This document shows positions 6,405 to 18,468 of a stretch of DNA of 64,000 nt, in pieces. Within the stretch, counting starts at the first letter, position 1; each line of letters starts with the position of its first letter. The notes under the pieces were generated by a model. The model saw nothing but the letters and a program-made list of their open reading frames with translations. It made no database searches and was not told the DNA's origin. Position numbers and translations under genes: made by a program. Origin of the DNA: Astrobacterium formosum (GTDB lineage: Bacteria; Pseudomonadota; Alphaproteobacteria; Rhizobiales; Xanthobacteraceae). The stretch lies in NCBI GenBank assembly GCA_030848545.1, contig JAVDCA010000007.1, positions 1-64,000 of the forward strand, read 5' to 3'.

Positions 6405-8582
6405 TCATTGGGAACCAGACCTTGCCGTTCGTGCCGCTGCCGCAGCGGTGTCAGCCAGGATGCGTTCCGCCTCGACACGGGCCGCCATGAAGGCGGTATC
6501 GATGCGCTCGACCTGAACCGCATAGTTTTGCGGCAATACCGCAGGCGCATCATGTTCGAGCTGCCGGGCAAGGTCGTGCAATTGATGCATGCCCAGAGTT
6601 CCCGAGGCACCCTTGAGGGTATGGGCCTCCTCACCGATGGCGGCACGGTCGTCGTCGCATGACATTGCGCGCATACGCATCAGACGATCCGACGTCTCCT
6701 TGAAGAAGACCGCCAAAATACCTCCCGCGCCATCGAGACCCATGGCATCGACGAACTCGTCGAATGTCCCGTGGTCGAGCACCGCGCGATCACCACGAGC
6801 GTCCGCCACGGCCGGCGACGAAGCGTCCACCCGGCCGGCGGCTCCGGTTGTGGGGCTTGCATTCAGGCGTCGCGCCAGGGTCTGCAACAGCACCGCCTTT
6901 CGCATCGGTTTGGCGATGAAATCGTCCATGCCGGCTTCGCGGCACAGCTTGAGGTCGTCCGCAAAAGCGTTGGCGGTCAAGGCGATGATCGGAATGGCTG
7001 TCCATGGCCCGCCAAGGGCGCGGATGGCGCGTGTCGCGGCAAGCCCGTCCATCACCGGCATGCGCATATCCATGAACACGATATCGAACGTGCCTGCCCT
7101 GGCATAGTCCAGCGCCTCCTGTCCGGTCTCGGCGATGATGAGCTCCACGTCGAGCGACTGCACCATGCGCGAGAACACCAGCTGATTGGTGCCGTTGTCC
7201 TCCGCCAGCAGGATGCGCGGCCGCCGCGCCAAACGGTCCAAAATGGCGGCGAGGTCGTCATCGCCGGCACGCTTGTCGGCCGGCGCGAGGGCGGCGACGT
7301 CGGCTTTGGGCAAGGTGACCACAAAGCTGAACGTGGTCCCGGCGCCGACGATCGAATTGACTGTCAGCCTTCCCCCCATCTGCTCGACGATCCGCCTGCA
7401 GATGGCGAGGCCGAGACCGGTGCCGCCATACTTGCGATTGATGGAGGCGTCCGCCTGTGTGAACTCGTCGAACAAGCTCGCAATCCGCTCGGCCGGAATT
7501 CCAATGCCAGTATCGCGCACATCCACCGCGAGCACCGCGTCGGCGCTGGTTTCGCTGGGGCACGACATGGCGATCTCGACCGATCCGGTTTCAGTGAACT
7601 TGATGGCGTTGTCGGCGAGATTGACCAGGACCTGCCGCAGCCGCATCTCGTCGCCCATCACTGCCGCCGGCAGATCGCCGGACGCAACAGCCCGCAATCT
7701 GAGCCCTTTCTCGATGGCCTTGGCGGACAGGATGCTGGTGGTCTGGTCGAGCAGCGCCGCCGGCGAGAAGGCGCGAACCTCGAAGGTCACTTTGCCCGCA
7801 TCGAGCTTGGATATGTCGAGGATATCGTTGAGAAGGCGCAACAGACTATGGCCCGCCTCCGAAATGGTCATCACGAGGTGGCGTTGCTCGCTGTCGAGAT
7901 TACCGTCCAGGAGAACAGACGACAGGCCGGTCACCGCGTTCATGGGGGTGCGGATCTCGTGGCTCATGGTGGCCAGGAATACCGATTTGGCACGAGTGGC
8001 CTCGTGGGCTTCAATCAGCGCCTCCCGCGTGCGTTCGATCTGCTCGCCGAGTTCCCGCTCGACCTTCTCATGCTCGGAGGCGGCGCGACGCAGCGCCCTC
8101 AGAGGAATGAAATGCGCACAGACGAAGATGGCCGCGCCCAACGCCAGACCGACAACAGCCAGGATAACGATGCGCAAGAGGAGGCCGGATGCGTTGACTG
8201 CCGCAGTCACGCGACCGACTTCGCGACCCTGGACGACGATCGGCGACGACACCTCGATTCTGGGCGCGTTGGCGGGCTTGCCCAGGTCGACCACGACCTC
8301 GCCGCTCGCATCGGTCACTCGCCGGTGTTCTCCATCGCCGTACGAGGCGATCATCTCGGCAATGCGGTGGGTCTGAAACGTCCACGTCTCGGTGTGCACA
8401 TAGGCGTATTCCGACACGCGTCGGGCATCGAGATCGTTGCGATAGGCGATCCGCGACAGCTCGGCATTGTAGGCGACGAGCGCGTAGGTGAGCGGAATAC
8501 CGACACCGGCCAACGCCGCGATCACGACCGCAACGATGCGGACCGTCCAATCGAGGGTGACGAACGACCTGGTGGCCGGCAT
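6405..8582 (-). CDS. Hybrid sensor histidine kinase with receiver and HPt domains
   Basis: 725 residues. Two membrane helices (about 13-36 and 136-160) enclose a periplasmic sensor of about 100 residues. A coiled coil (165-200) leads to HisKA with the phosphoacceptor His208 in MSHEIRTPMN, the HATPase domain with N box (NLADNAIKFTE) and G boxes (DTGIGIP, GGTGLGL), a receiver with Asp505 in FMDMRMPVMDG, and a C-terminal HPt with His654 in EEAHTLKGASG. This is a complete ArcB/BarA-type relay. The gene starts 12 bp after the stop of a periplasmic binding-protein gene, suggesting that protein is its ligand sensor (inference). Confidence 0.92.
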   Translation of the reverse strand: MPATRSFVTLDWTVRIVAVVIAALAGVGIPLTYALVAYNAELSRIAYRNDLDARRVSEYAYVHTETWTFQTHRIAEMIASYGDGEHRRVTDASGEVVVDLGKPANAPRIEVSSPIVVQGREVGRVTAAVNASGLLLRIVILAVVGLALGAAIFVCAHFIPLRALRRAASEHEKVERELGEQIERTREALIEAHEATRAKSVFLATMSHEIRTPMNAVTGLSSVLLDGNLDSEQRHLVMTISEAGHSLLRLLNDILDISKLDAGKVTFEVRAFSPAALLDQTTSILSAKAIEKGLRLRAVASGDLPAAVMGDEMRLRQVLVNLADNAIKFTETGSVEIAMSCPSETSADAVLAVDVRDTGIGIPAERIASLFDEFTQADASINRKYGGTGLGLAICRRIVEQMGGRLTVNSIVGAGTTFSFVVTLPKADVAALAPADKRAGDDDLAAILDRLARRPRILLAEDNGTNQLVFSRMVQSLDVELIIAETGQEALDYARAGTFDIVFMDMRMPVMDGLAATRAIRALGGPWTAIPIIALTANAFADDLKLCREAGMDDFIAKPMRKAVLLQTLARRLNASPTTGAAGRVDASSPAVADARGDRAVLDHGTFDEFVDAMGLDGAGGILAVFFKETSDRLMRMRAMSCDDDRAAIGEEAHTLKGASGTLGMHQLHDLARQLEHDAPAVLPQNYAVQVERIDTAFMAARVEAERILADTAAAAARTARSGSQ

Positions 8583-8594
8583 GGGCGCGCTCTA

Positions 8595-9425
8595 CTATCT
8601 CAGCGGCGTGGCGCCGAGCGACATCAGGAGCGTCCGCCCCGCTCCTGACTTGAGATAAGTGATGAATTTCTCCGCCGCCGGTTTCGGACGAGCCGGCAGC
8701 ACGAGGCAGACACTGACGCTCAGCGGATAGGTCTTGTCGGCGACAGTCTCCGCGCTCGGCAAGACGCTGTCGAGTGCGACGGGCCGCAGCTCGAGCTTTT
8801 CGGCGCGCATCTGCAGCATCGTCATGATCGCGAAGGATCCGGCGATGCGCGAGGCCTGTTCGGCGTTTTCCTGATCCGTGGTCGCGACGGGAATGCCACG
8901 ACGCTGGTAGGCGGCTTCGAGCGCGGCCGCCATGCCCGGAATGGCCGCGGTCAAATAGGCATTCTCAGAACCGGCACGCGAACGCAGGATGATCTTGAGC
9001 GGTCGGCCGTCGGGCCATGACGGTCGTTCGTCGGCATAGATTCCTGGCAGCTGCGCGGTGGTGATGCCGTGCGGCCGCGGATGCGAAGTCGCGAACAGGA
9101 GTGCGGTCGTGGTGCAACCGGCATCGACCAGTTCCTTCGCCTTTTCATCAGCATTGAGCGGGCGGCCGATGACGGCGAGATCGATGGCGCCTTGCGCGAG
9201 CGCCTTGAGGCCGCCGGGCGTACCCAGGCTCGGCAATACCTTGGTGCTGATGTCCCGTTGGGTGGCCGCGAGGCCTTCGCCGGCAAATTGCATGGCGGCG
9301 AGCGCCATTCCGGTACCGCCGATGCGGACCGTGTCCGCAACGGCAGGCGCGGTCGCAACAATACACAGCGCAGCGCCGAATGCGGCCCGCCCAATCATCG
9401 GCGTCTTGATCGATGTGACTTTCAT
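8595..9425 (-). CDS. Periplasmic substrate-binding protein, PstS-like
   Basis: 276 residues from ATG 9423-9425. A signal peptide ends at about residue 30 (TAPAVA), followed by VRIGGTGMALAAMQ, the type II periplasmic binding-protein opening seen in phosphate-type (PstS/PBP-like) receptors. ALAQGAIDLAVIGRPL and ENAYLTAAI fit the ligand loops, and the C-terminus (FITYLKSGAGRTLLMSLG) matches the closing helix. No ABC permease or ATPase genes are nearby. Instead it is the first gene of an operon with a hybrid kinase, PilZ protein and response regulator, so it probably senses rather than imports. The ligand is not proven; phosphate or another oxyanion is a guess. Confidence 0.8.
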   Translation of the reverse strand: MKVTSIKTPMIGRAAFGAALCIVATAPAVADTVRIGGTGMALAAMQFAGEGLAATQRDISTKVLPSLGTPGGLKALAQGAIDLAVIGRPLNADEKAKELVDAGCTTTALLFATSHPRPHGITTAQLPGIYADERPSWPDGRPLKIILRSRAGSENAYLTAAIPGMAAALEAAYQRRGIPVATTDQENAEQASRIAGSFAIMTMLQMRAEKLELRPVALDSVLPSAETVADKTYPLSVSVCLVLPARPKPAAEKFITYLKSGAGRTLLMSLGATPLR

Positions 9426-9574
9426 CGGGTGCCATTCCGAGGCAGATAACACGCCTCGAACATCAGCACATTCCCGTAAACTTCGGGTTAGATCTATGCT
9501 TAATCGGCATGCGGGCAAACACGCATGCCGAAAGACGATCCTCGGATACAATCAGCGCGGGCGGTCAGGCGGGA

Positions 9575-10708
9575 TCATCTCGGCGGGATGTCACCCCTCG
9601 CCCATCCTTCACGGGTCTCGGCGGCGAAGTCGACGAAGCGCCCGCCCGCAATGGCTTCCCGGATACCCTGCATGAGATCCTGGTAATAGTGGAGGTTGAC
9701 GATGCTGAGGAGCATCGCGCCGAGCATTTCGTTGGCCTTGACCAGATGATGCAGGTAGGCGCGGGCGGGACCGTTCGCCGCCGCGCAACGGCTTTCCTCG
9801 TCGAGCGGACGGGGATCGTCGGCGTGGCGGGCATTCTTGAGGTTGACGGGGCCGCGCCGGGTAAATGCGAGACCATGCCTGCCGTTGCGGGTCGGCATCA
9901 CGCAGTCGAACATGTCGATGCCGCGCGCGACGGCCGCGAGGATGTCGTCCGGCGTGCCGACCCCCATGAGGTAGTGCGGGCGATCGGCGGGCAGCAGCGG
10001 CACCGTCTCCTCGATCATCGCCAGCATCACCTCCTGCGGCTCGCCGACGGCGAGCCCGCCGACGGCGTAGCCTTGGAATTCCATCGCGGTCATCATCCGC
10101 GCGCATTCCGCCCGCAACGCAGGCACGTCGCCGCCCTGCACGATGCCAAACAGGGCACGGCCGGGCTTGGCGTATTCGAAGGCGCGCTTGGAGCGCTCGG
10201 CCCAGCGCAGTGACAGGCGCATCGCCCGCTCGACTTGTGCAGGCTCGGCCGGCAGACGCACGCATTCATCGAGTTGCATGGAGATGTCGGAGCCGAGCAG
10301 ATCCTGGATCTCGACGGCGCGCTCGGGCGTCAGTTGGACGGTGGCGCCATCGATGTGCGAGCGGAATATGACGCCATTTTCGTCGACCTCACGCAACGGA
10401 GCCAGCGACATCACCTGAAAGCCGCCGGAATCGGTCAAGATCGGATATCGCCACCCGGAGAAGCGGTGCAGGCCACCAAGCGCGGCAACGCGCTCGGCAC
10501 CCGGACGCAACATCAAGTGATAGGTATTGCCGAGAACGATGTCGGCACCGGTGTCGCGCAGCTCATGCCAGTGCACGCCCTTCATGGCGCCTTGCGTCCC
10601 GACCGGCATGAATGCCGGCGTACGCACGACCCCGTGAGGCGTCGACAGCTCTCCCAACCGCGCGGTCCCGTCGGTTTCGAACAGGCGAAACGAAAATGTG
10701 CTTGTCAT
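9575..10708 (-). CDS. tgt: tRNA-guanine transglycosylase
   Basis: 377 residues, normal for the enzyme that swaps G34 for preQ1 in GUN-anticodon tRNAs. Catalytic regions are intact: [28 protein letters not shown], the catalytic Asp in [16 protein letters not shown], and [12 protein letters not shown]. The zinc site is unusual: where well-studied enzymes have CxCxxC, this one reads SRCAAAN (about residues 306-312), keeping one Cys, and the following His ligand position is Val in [12 protein letters not shown] 10706-10708 was chosen because homology starts at MTSTFSFRL. queA lies 229 bp upstream on the same strand, consistent with a queuosine gene cluster. Confidence 0.93.
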   Translation of the reverse strand: MTSTFSFRLFETDGTARLGELSTPHGVVRTPAFMPVGTQGAMKGVHWHELRDTGADIVLGNTYHLMLRPGAERVAALGGLHRFSGWRYPILTDSGGFQVMSLAPLREVDENGVIFRSHIDGATVQLTPERAVEIQDLLGSDISMQLDECVRLPAEPAQVERAMRLSLRWAERSKRAFEYAKPGRALFGIVQGGDVPALRAECARMMTAMEFQGYAVGGLAVGEPQEVMLAMIEETVPLLPADRPHYLMGVGTPDDILAAVARGIDMFDCVMPTRNGRHGLAFTRRGPVNLKNARHADDPRPLDEESRCAAANGPARAYLHHLVKANEMLGAMLLSIVNLHYYQDLMQGIREAIAGGRFVDFAAETREGWARGDIPPR

Positions 10709-10937
10709 CTCGGATGATTCATCATGAGTGGCCGGGTCGGATGGTCGCTCTGCCGATGGCAAGTATGAACTCGTCGGACCGGAATTTTCATTTGGTCTTT
10801 TGTGGTCGACACTTGCCTACCTCAGCACCCGGAGTTGACGCTACGTCAATTTTTGAGCACGCGCTCACATTTTGTCGTTTAGGTTATCGAGGCCGAATGG
10901 GCTCGCTGTGACTTGCCGGAATTCATTGATCAATTTT

Positions 10938-12014
10938 TTACGCCGGCAGCAGCAGGCAGGCGTCGCCATACGAGTAGAAGCGATAGCCGGCCGCGAGCGC
11001 ATGCGCATAGGCGCTCTGCATGGTGTCGAGGCCCGAGAAAGCCGCGACCAGCATGAACAGGGTCGAGCGCGGCAGGTGAAAATTCGTCATCAGTGCGTCG
11101 ACGGCGCGGAAGCGGAAACCCGGCGTGATGAAGATGGAAGTCTCGCCACAGAACGGCGTCAGCGTGCCGTCGGGCGCGACCGCGGATTCGAGCAGGCGAA
11201 GCGACGTCGTGCCGACCGCGACGATGCGGCCGCCGCGAGTCCGTGCGGCGGCGAGCGCGGATGCGGTTTCGGCACTCACCATTCCCCATTCGGCGTGCAT
11301 CTTGTGCGCGGCGGTATCGTCCGCCTTGACGGGCAGGAAGGTGCCGGCCCCCACATGCAGAGTGACGGTGTGAATGTCGACGCCGCGGGCGAGGAGACGT
11401 TCACGCAGATCGGGCGTGAAATGCAGCGCCGCCGTCGGCGCCGCGACGGCGCCCTCCTGGCGCGCGAACATGGTCTGGTAGTCGTTATCGTCCTGCGCGT
11501 CGGCCGGCCGGCGGCCGGCGATATAGGGCGGCAACGGCATGACGCCGCGCTCGGCAATGGCCTGGTCGAGTATGGCACCGTGGAACGCGAAACCGAAGGT
11601 CACCTCGCCGCCCTCGCCTTTCGCTTCCACGGTGGCGTCGAGCTGGCCGAGGAAGCACACGCGGCCTTCCTCTCCGAACCGCACCACGTCGCCGACAACG
11701 AGCCGCTTTGCTGGACGCACGAGCGCCTGCCAATGGCTGCCGTCGAGCCGCTTGGTGAGATTGGCTTCGATCCTCGGCTCGGCGCCGCGGCCGATGCGCC
11801 GTCCCGTGAGCCGTGCCGGAATGACCTTGGTGTCATTGACGACCAGCTGGTCGCCGGGCACGAGGAGTTCGGGCAGATCACGCACGACATGGTCGGCGAG
11901 TTCCAACGACGCGCCGGGGCGCACCACAAGGAGCTTTGCTGCATCGCGCGGCTGCACCGGACGCAACGCGATGCGGTCCGGCGGCAGCTCGAAATCGAAG
12001 AGGTCGGTTCGCAT
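10938..12014 (-). CDS. queA: S-adenosylmethionine:tRNA ribosyltransferase-isomerase
   Basis: 358 residues; transfers and isomerises the ribosyl moiety of SAM onto preQ1-tRNA to give epoxyqueuosine. Typical features are the start [30 protein letters not shown], the block [19 protein letters not shown]-like [14 protein letters not shown], and [20 protein letters not shown] 12012-12014 fits the family N-terminus. It is followed by tgt and preceded, 20 bp away, by a cytoplasmic cyclophilin gene, so tgt-queA-ppi are probably co-transcribed. The 229 bases between queA and tgt contain an AT-rich stretch but no gene that I can support. Confidence 0.95.
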   Translation of the reverse strand: MRTDLFDFELPPDRIALRPVQPRDAAKLLVVRPGASLELADHVVRDLPELLVPGDQLVVNDTKVIPARLTGRRIGRGAEPRIEANLTKRLDGSHWQALVRPAKRLVVGDVVRFGEEGRVCFLGQLDATVEAKGEGGEVTFGFAFHGAILDQAIAERGVMPLPPYIAGRRPADAQDDNDYQTMFARQEGAVAAPTAALHFTPDLRERLLARGVDIHTVTLHVGAGTFLPVKADDTAAHKMHAEWGMVSAETASALAAARTRGGRIVAVGTTSLRLLESAVAPDGTLTPFCGETSIFITPGFRFRAVDALMTNFHLPRSTLFMLVAAFSGLDTMQSAYAHALAAGYRFYSYGDACLLLPA

Positions 12015-12034
12015 GGCCGCGCGGCGCGGCCCGG

Positions 12035-12502
12035 CTAGGCCGCGTCCGCCATCTTCGCCGAAACGATCTTGTCGGGATCGTCCACGGGCTCGCCGCGCTT
12101 GAGCTTGTCGACGTTTTCCATGCCCTCGGTGACCTTGCCCCATACGGTGTATTGACGGTCGAGGAAACGGGAGTCGTCGAAGCAGATGAAGAACTGCGAA
12201 TTGGCCGAGTTGGGATTCTGCGCCCGCGCCATCGAGCAGGTGCCGCGCACATGCGGCTCGGCGTTGAACTCCTGCGTCAGGTTCGGGTACTTGGAGCCGC
12301 CCATGCCAGTGCCATCCGGACAGCCGGTCTGCGCCATGAAACCGTCGATGACGCGGTGGAACACGATGCCGTCGTAAAAGCCTTCGCCGACCAGCTTCTT
12401 GATATGGGCGACATGGTTGGGGGCGAGGTCGGGGCGCATGGCGATCACCACCCGGCCCTGCGTGGTCTCGAGGATCAGCGTGTCTTCCGGTTTGGCTGTC
12501 AT
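12035..12502 (-). CDS. Peptidyl-prolyl cis-trans isomerase, cytoplasmic cyclophilin
   Basis: 155 residues with the complete cyclophilin core: [13 protein letters not shown] (catalytic Arg and Phe), [15 protein letters not shown] and [16 protein letters not shown]. No signal peptide, so it acts in the cytoplasm (PpiB-like). It lies 20 bp upstream of queA and is separated by 3 bp from a small secreted protein gene, beyond which is a second, exported cyclophilin. The duplicated cyclophilins next to queA/coaD are a known arrangement in Rhizobiales. Confidence 0.92.
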   Translation of the reverse strand: MTAKPEDTLILETTQGRVVIAMRPDLAPNHVAHIKKLVGEGFYDGIVFHRVIDGFMAQTGCPDGTGMGGSKYPNLTQEFNAEPHVRGTCSMARAQNPNSANSQFFICFDDSRFLDRQYTVWGKVTEGMENVDKLKRGEPVDDPDKIVSAKMADAA

Positions 12503-12505
12503 GGG

Positions 12506-12967
12506 TCAGACTCTCTTTTCGTTGCGTCGATCGATAAACGTGAAAACTCGAGGGCTACCCGCCACGGCATTGCCGAGCCCCTCCGTCAATGGCAGCGGCG
12601 TGCAACGCCCGAGCGCATTCGCCGCGGCGCGTTGGTAGAGGGCGCGGGTCTGCGTGGACACGCCCGGCGTCGCGAAGGTGAACAGCGGTTCGCCCAGGAT
12701 TTCACCCGAACGGGTGAAACTGACGCGCACCGTGACACGCATGCTCGGCACTGCCTGCGCCAGCGGCGGCAGGTTGGCACGCCAGCACAGTTCCATGGCC
12801 AGGTGAAGGTCTCGTAGCGAGTTGATCCGCACGTCTTTTGGCCGCGGCGGCTCGACCTGTTGAGCTGCCGCGGCCGGGGCGAGGAATGCCATGGCCAATG
12901 CGAACATAAGGCCTCGCCCCATGTCGTGCATCTGCCAGGTCCTCGATGTCGCGGCGTTGTTCAGCAT
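12506..12967 (-). CDS. Small secreted protein, TonB C-terminal-like
   Basis: 153 residues from ATG 12965-12967; an internal Met at residue 16 or 21 could be the true start and would give a cleaner signal peptide ([17 protein letters not shown]). The mature part ([19 protein letters not shown], a central alpha region, then [16 protein letters not shown]) resembles the short beta-alpha-beta domain found at the C-terminus of TonB/TolA-like proteins, without a membrane anchor or Pro-rich linker. It is packed between two cyclophilin genes (3 and 6 bp gaps), so co-translation and a periplasmic role are likely; the specific function is unknown. Confidence 0.65.
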   Translation of the reverse strand: MLNNAATSRTWQMHDMGRGLMFALAMAFLAPAAAAQQVEPPRPKDVRINSLRDLHLAMELCWRANLPPLAQAVPSMRVTVRVSFTRSGEILGEPLFTFATPGVSTQTRALYQRAAANALGRCTPLPLTEGLGNAVAGSPRVFTFIDRRNEKRV

Positions 12968-12973
12968 CCGAAA

Positions 12974-13534
12974 TTATCTGGCGTCGGCGGCTATCTGGAT
13001 CCTGGTAATCTTGTCCGGATCGGTGACGGCGCCGCCGGCAGCCTCCGAGCCCTTCTTGAGCTTGTCGGCCACTTCCATACCCGACACCACCTCGCCGATC
13101 ACCGTGTATTGACCGTTCAGGTGCGGCGCATCGGCGAACATGATGAAGAACTGGCTGTTGGCGGAATTGACGTCGTTGCCCTTGCGCGCCATGCCGACGA
13201 CGCCACGCCGGAACGGGGTAGTGGTAAATTCTGCGCGCAGGTTCGGATATTTGGAATTGCCGGTGCCGTTGCGGTTCTGGCCATCACCGGTCTGGGCCAT
13301 GAAGCCGGCAATCACCCGGTGGAATGGAACATTGTCATAGAACTTCTCGCGCACCAGGGTCTTGATGCGTTCGGCATGGCCGGGCGCGATGTCGTTTCGA
13401 AGTTTGATGACGATACGGCCATGCTTCGTATCGAGAAGCACCGTATTGGCAGGATCGAGGCCCGCCGGCAGCGGCTGGGCGACGGCCGGGGCAGCGGCGA
13501 CAAGCGCAATCGTCAGAAACAGGGCACGGAACAT
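12974..13534 (-). CDS. Peptidyl-prolyl cis-trans isomerase, exported cyclophilin
   Basis: 185 residues starting MFRALFLTIALVAAAPAVAQ, a clear signal peptide, which is why ATG 13532-13534 is preferred to an upstream Met. The core carries FHRVIAGFMAQTGDGQNRNG, ANSQFFIMFADAPHLNG and YTVIGEVVSGMEVADKL. It catalyses proline isomerisation during folding of exported proteins in the periplasm. First of the cyclophilin/secreted protein/cyclophilin group; coaD is 79 bp upstream on the same strand. Confidence 0.92.
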   Translation of the reverse strand: MFRALFLTIALVAAAPAVAQPLPAGLDPANTVLLDTKHGRIVIKLRNDIAPGHAERIKTLVREKFYDNVPFHRVIAGFMAQTGDGQNRNGTGNSKYPNLRAEFTTTPFRRGVVGMARKGNDVNSANSQFFIMFADAPHLNGQYTVIGEVVSGMEVADKLKKGSEAAGGAVTDPDKITRIQIAADAR

Positions 13535-13613
13535 CGAGGGGCTCCCGGGTGTCAGGACCGCCACCGGCAGACCGGCAGGCAGGTCTCAGCAAGGCGTTGA
13601 CGGCGCCCTTGGG

Positions 13614-14114
13614 TTACGGATTGGCGAACCTGGCTTTGAGTTTGGCCGCCACGACCGGCGGCACGAAGGCCGAGATGTCGCCACCCATGCCGGCGATCTG
13701 GCGCACCAGAGTGGCGGTGATGGGGCGTACTCTGACCGAAGCCGGCAGGAATACGGTTTGTAGGTTCGGCGCCATCTGGGCGTTCATGCCCGCCAGCTGC
13801 ATTTCGTAGTCAAAATCCGTGCCGTCCCTCAGCCCCCGGATCAGGAGCGTCGCCCCGACCCGCGCGGCGGCGGAAATCACAAGGTCCGAGAAAGTGATGC
13901 AGGCAAATTTGCATCCTTTTTCACGCACCAGCGGGCCGCAGGTTTCCTCAAGCATGGCAAGCCGATCCTCGGCCGAAAACAAGGGCACCTTGCCGGGATG
14001 GACACCGATCGCCAGCACCAGCTTGTCGGCGATGCCGGCGGCTTGGCGAACCACATCCAGGTGGCCGTTGGTGACCGGGTCGAATGTCCCGGCATAAAGA
14101 GCGATCTGCGACAT
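13614..14114 (-). CDS. coaD: Phosphopantetheine adenylyltransferase
   Basis: 166 residues; makes dephospho-CoA from 4'-phosphopantetheine and ATP, the penultimate step of CoA synthesis, in the cytoplasm. The nucleotidyltransferase signature is present at the start ([16 protein letters not shown], containing the TNGH motif), [19 protein letters not shown] follows in the middle, and [15 protein letters not shown] is near the end where the canonical form has ISSTxVR. ATG 14112-14114 gives the family N-terminus MSQIALYAG. Probably first gene of the coaD-ppi-queA-tgt run. Confidence 0.95.
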   Translation of the reverse strand: MSQIALYAGTFDPVTNGHLDVVRQAAGIADKLVLAIGVHPGKVPLFSAEDRLAMLEETCGPLVREKGCKFACITFSDLVISAAARVGATLLIRGLRDGTDFDYEMQLAGMNAQMAPNLQTVFLPASVRVRPITATLVRQIAGMGGDISAFVPPVVAAKLKARFANP

Positions 14115-14281
14115 GCCCGGCGGTCTAGCCCGACCGCCGATAGCCCGCAAGTCGTCGGCAAGGCTTCGGAAAGCTTAAAGCGAAAAAAGTGCGGCGCCGG
14201 CCTGAACCTGCACCCAGGTTGTAGAGACCAACGCGTATGGAGGGGCCACGAGAGCCCTTGGGCGCTGAACGGGGTGTCACC

Positions 14282-14587
14282 ATGTACAAGATCGTTGTTG
14301 CAGCGATTGCCGCCGCCGCAATGCTGGCCGGCGTGGCGGTTCTGGTGCCGGGCGTGTCCGACGAAGTGTCCGCGTCGACGCCGCAGCCGCTGGCGAAGGG
14401 CGACCGGCTCGACGTCAAGCCCGTGGGTGCCGCCTGTTCCCAGCGCGGCTGGCCCCATTACGAGGCCGGCTGCCTGCGCAACCCGACCTCCCCCACCCGG
14501 CAAGCCAAGGCGGTGCGCATCGTCACCGTCGACCGCCTCGACGCTTCCCGGACGGCCGCAGCCGACCGCAGCTTGGCGATACGTTGA
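14282..14587 (+). CDS. Small secreted protein of unknown function
   Basis: 101 residues starting MYKIVVAAIAAAAMLAGVAV, a signal peptide or N-terminal anchor, followed by a mature part with two Cys (AACSQRGWPHYEAGCL) likely to form a disulfide. The C-terminal 35 residues are basic (TRQAKAVRIVTVDRLDASR). I recognise similar short Rhizobiales proteins with a CSQxxWP...C pattern but no function. Convergent with gyrA and divergent from coaD; a terminator-like hairpin follows at 14638. Confidence 0.7.
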   Translation: MYKIVVAAIAAAAMLAGVAVLVPGVSDEVSASTPQPLAKGDRLDVKPVGAACSQRGWPHYEAGCLRNPTSPTRQAKAVRIVTVDRLDASRTAAADRSLAIR

Positions 14588-14637
14588 ACGCGATATAGGT
14601 TGAACGCGAAACGGTCCCGCCCGTAGCACCGATTTAG

Positions 14638-14665
14638 AACGGCACCGTCTCACGACGGTGCCGTT
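14638..14665 (+). terminator. Terminator hairpin between two convergent genes
   Basis: AACGGCACCGTC (14638-14649) pairs perfectly with GACGGTGCCGTT (14654-14665) over 12 bp with a four-base loop, followed by TCGTTATT. It lies between the plus-strand small secreted protein gene and the minus-strand gyrA stop (14669), so it can serve the former and possibly stop gyrA transcripts in the other direction. Confidence 0.65.
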
Positions 14666-14668
14666 TCG

Positions 14669-17455
<2,787 letters not shown>

Positions 17456-17781
17456 GAGCTGTTCCTGGGGTTGAATTTGAAAGAGTTGATTAGCCGATTC
17501 AGGTCCTCGAAGCCATCCGAAATCGGGGCCTGGGACAGGATTTTTCTTGCTTATTTTCCAAATACATATGGCTGGTTTGCGACGACCGCAAGACGCCCCC
17601 TTCGTGGTTGCCGTCGCGGCCGTTCCGCCATGCGGCTTTGGGGGACGGAAAACGGTCGCGGGGCACCTCGATCCGGCGCCGTTCGCGATCTGCGGGCGAC
17701 GTCGCGGCCTGCGTGAAAGTCCTGATCCGCCGACGTGCCCGGTATGATTGACCGGGATCGGGCAGCCGGTTACGCCAAGCC
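17456..17781. other. Divergent intergenic region gyrA/marC
   Basis: 326 bases between the gyrA start and the marC start. The gyrA-proximal part (17525-17575) is AT-richer than the surroundings and is the likely promoter zone. No gene, repeat or recognisable operator was found here. Confidence 0.4.
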
Positions 17782-18408
17782 ATGGCGTTGGAATTCTTTC
17801 TTTCCGCAATCGTGACGCTGGTCGTGGTGGTCGATCCGGTCGGCCTGGTGCCGGTCTTCCTCGCCCTCACGGATCGGTTTCCGCGATCGGCGCGACTGCA
17901 GGTCGGTCTGCGCGGCTGCGTGATCGCGTTCGCCATCCTGACCGGTACGGCTCTCATCGGCGACTGGCTGCTGGGCGAACTCGGCATCTCGCTGCCGGCG
18001 TTCCGCATCGCCGGCGGCCTGCTTCTGTTCTCGATCGCCTTCGAGATGCTGTTCGGCCGGCGCAAGGAGCGCGACTCCAAGGATGCCGAGCAGGCCGTCG
18101 AGGAGCATGTGCGCAACATCGCCGCCTTCCCGCTCGCCATTCCGCTGATGGCAGGGCCCGGCGCCCTCACGGCGACCATTCTTCTCGCCGGCCGCGCCCA
18201 TGGCGATCCCCTGCTCCTGGGCGGCCTCTTGGGCGTCATCGCGGCGGTGATCTTTTTGTGCTGGCTGGTCTTCCTGTTCGCGGTCCGCATCGAGCGCCTG
18301 CTCGGCATCACCGGCAACGTGGTGGTGTCCCGCCTGCTCGGCGTGCTCCTGGCGGCGCTGGCGGTCCAATTCGTGATCGATGGCGTGCGCGCCGTCTGGG
18401 CGGTTTGA
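17782..18408 (+). CDS. MarC family integral membrane protein
   Basis: 208 residues with six predicted membrane helices (about 5-27, 45-65, 70-88, 112-135, 145-168, 182-203). Family marks are [17 protein letters not shown] in helix 1, [20 protein letters not shown], and [19 protein letters not shown]. MarC/UPF0056 proteins are inner-membrane proteins; despite the name, they are not established multidrug-resistance determinants and their substrate is unknown. No operon partner: divergent from gyrA and convergent with the DUF4142 gene. Confidence 0.9.
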   Translation: MALEFFLSAIVTLVVVVDPVGLVPVFLALTDRFPRSARLQVGLRGCVIAFAILTGTALIGDWLLGELGISLPAFRIAGGLLLFSIAFEMLFGRRKERDSKDAEQAVEEHVRNIAAFPLAIPLMAGPGALTATILLAGRAHGDPLLLGGLLGVIAAVIFLCWLVFLFAVRIERLLGITGNVVVSRLLGVLLAALAVQFVIDGVRAVWAV

Positions 18409-18468
18409 TCGGCCGGTCGCCGGACGAGGCCGGCGGATGATCGTCCGCCGGCGCGCCTTCCTTGAACG

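Noticed and set aside
6771-8648. 625-codon open frame antisense to the hybrid kinase
   Set aside because: Shadow frame; the kinase has complete HisKA, HATPase, receiver and HPt motifs on the other strand.
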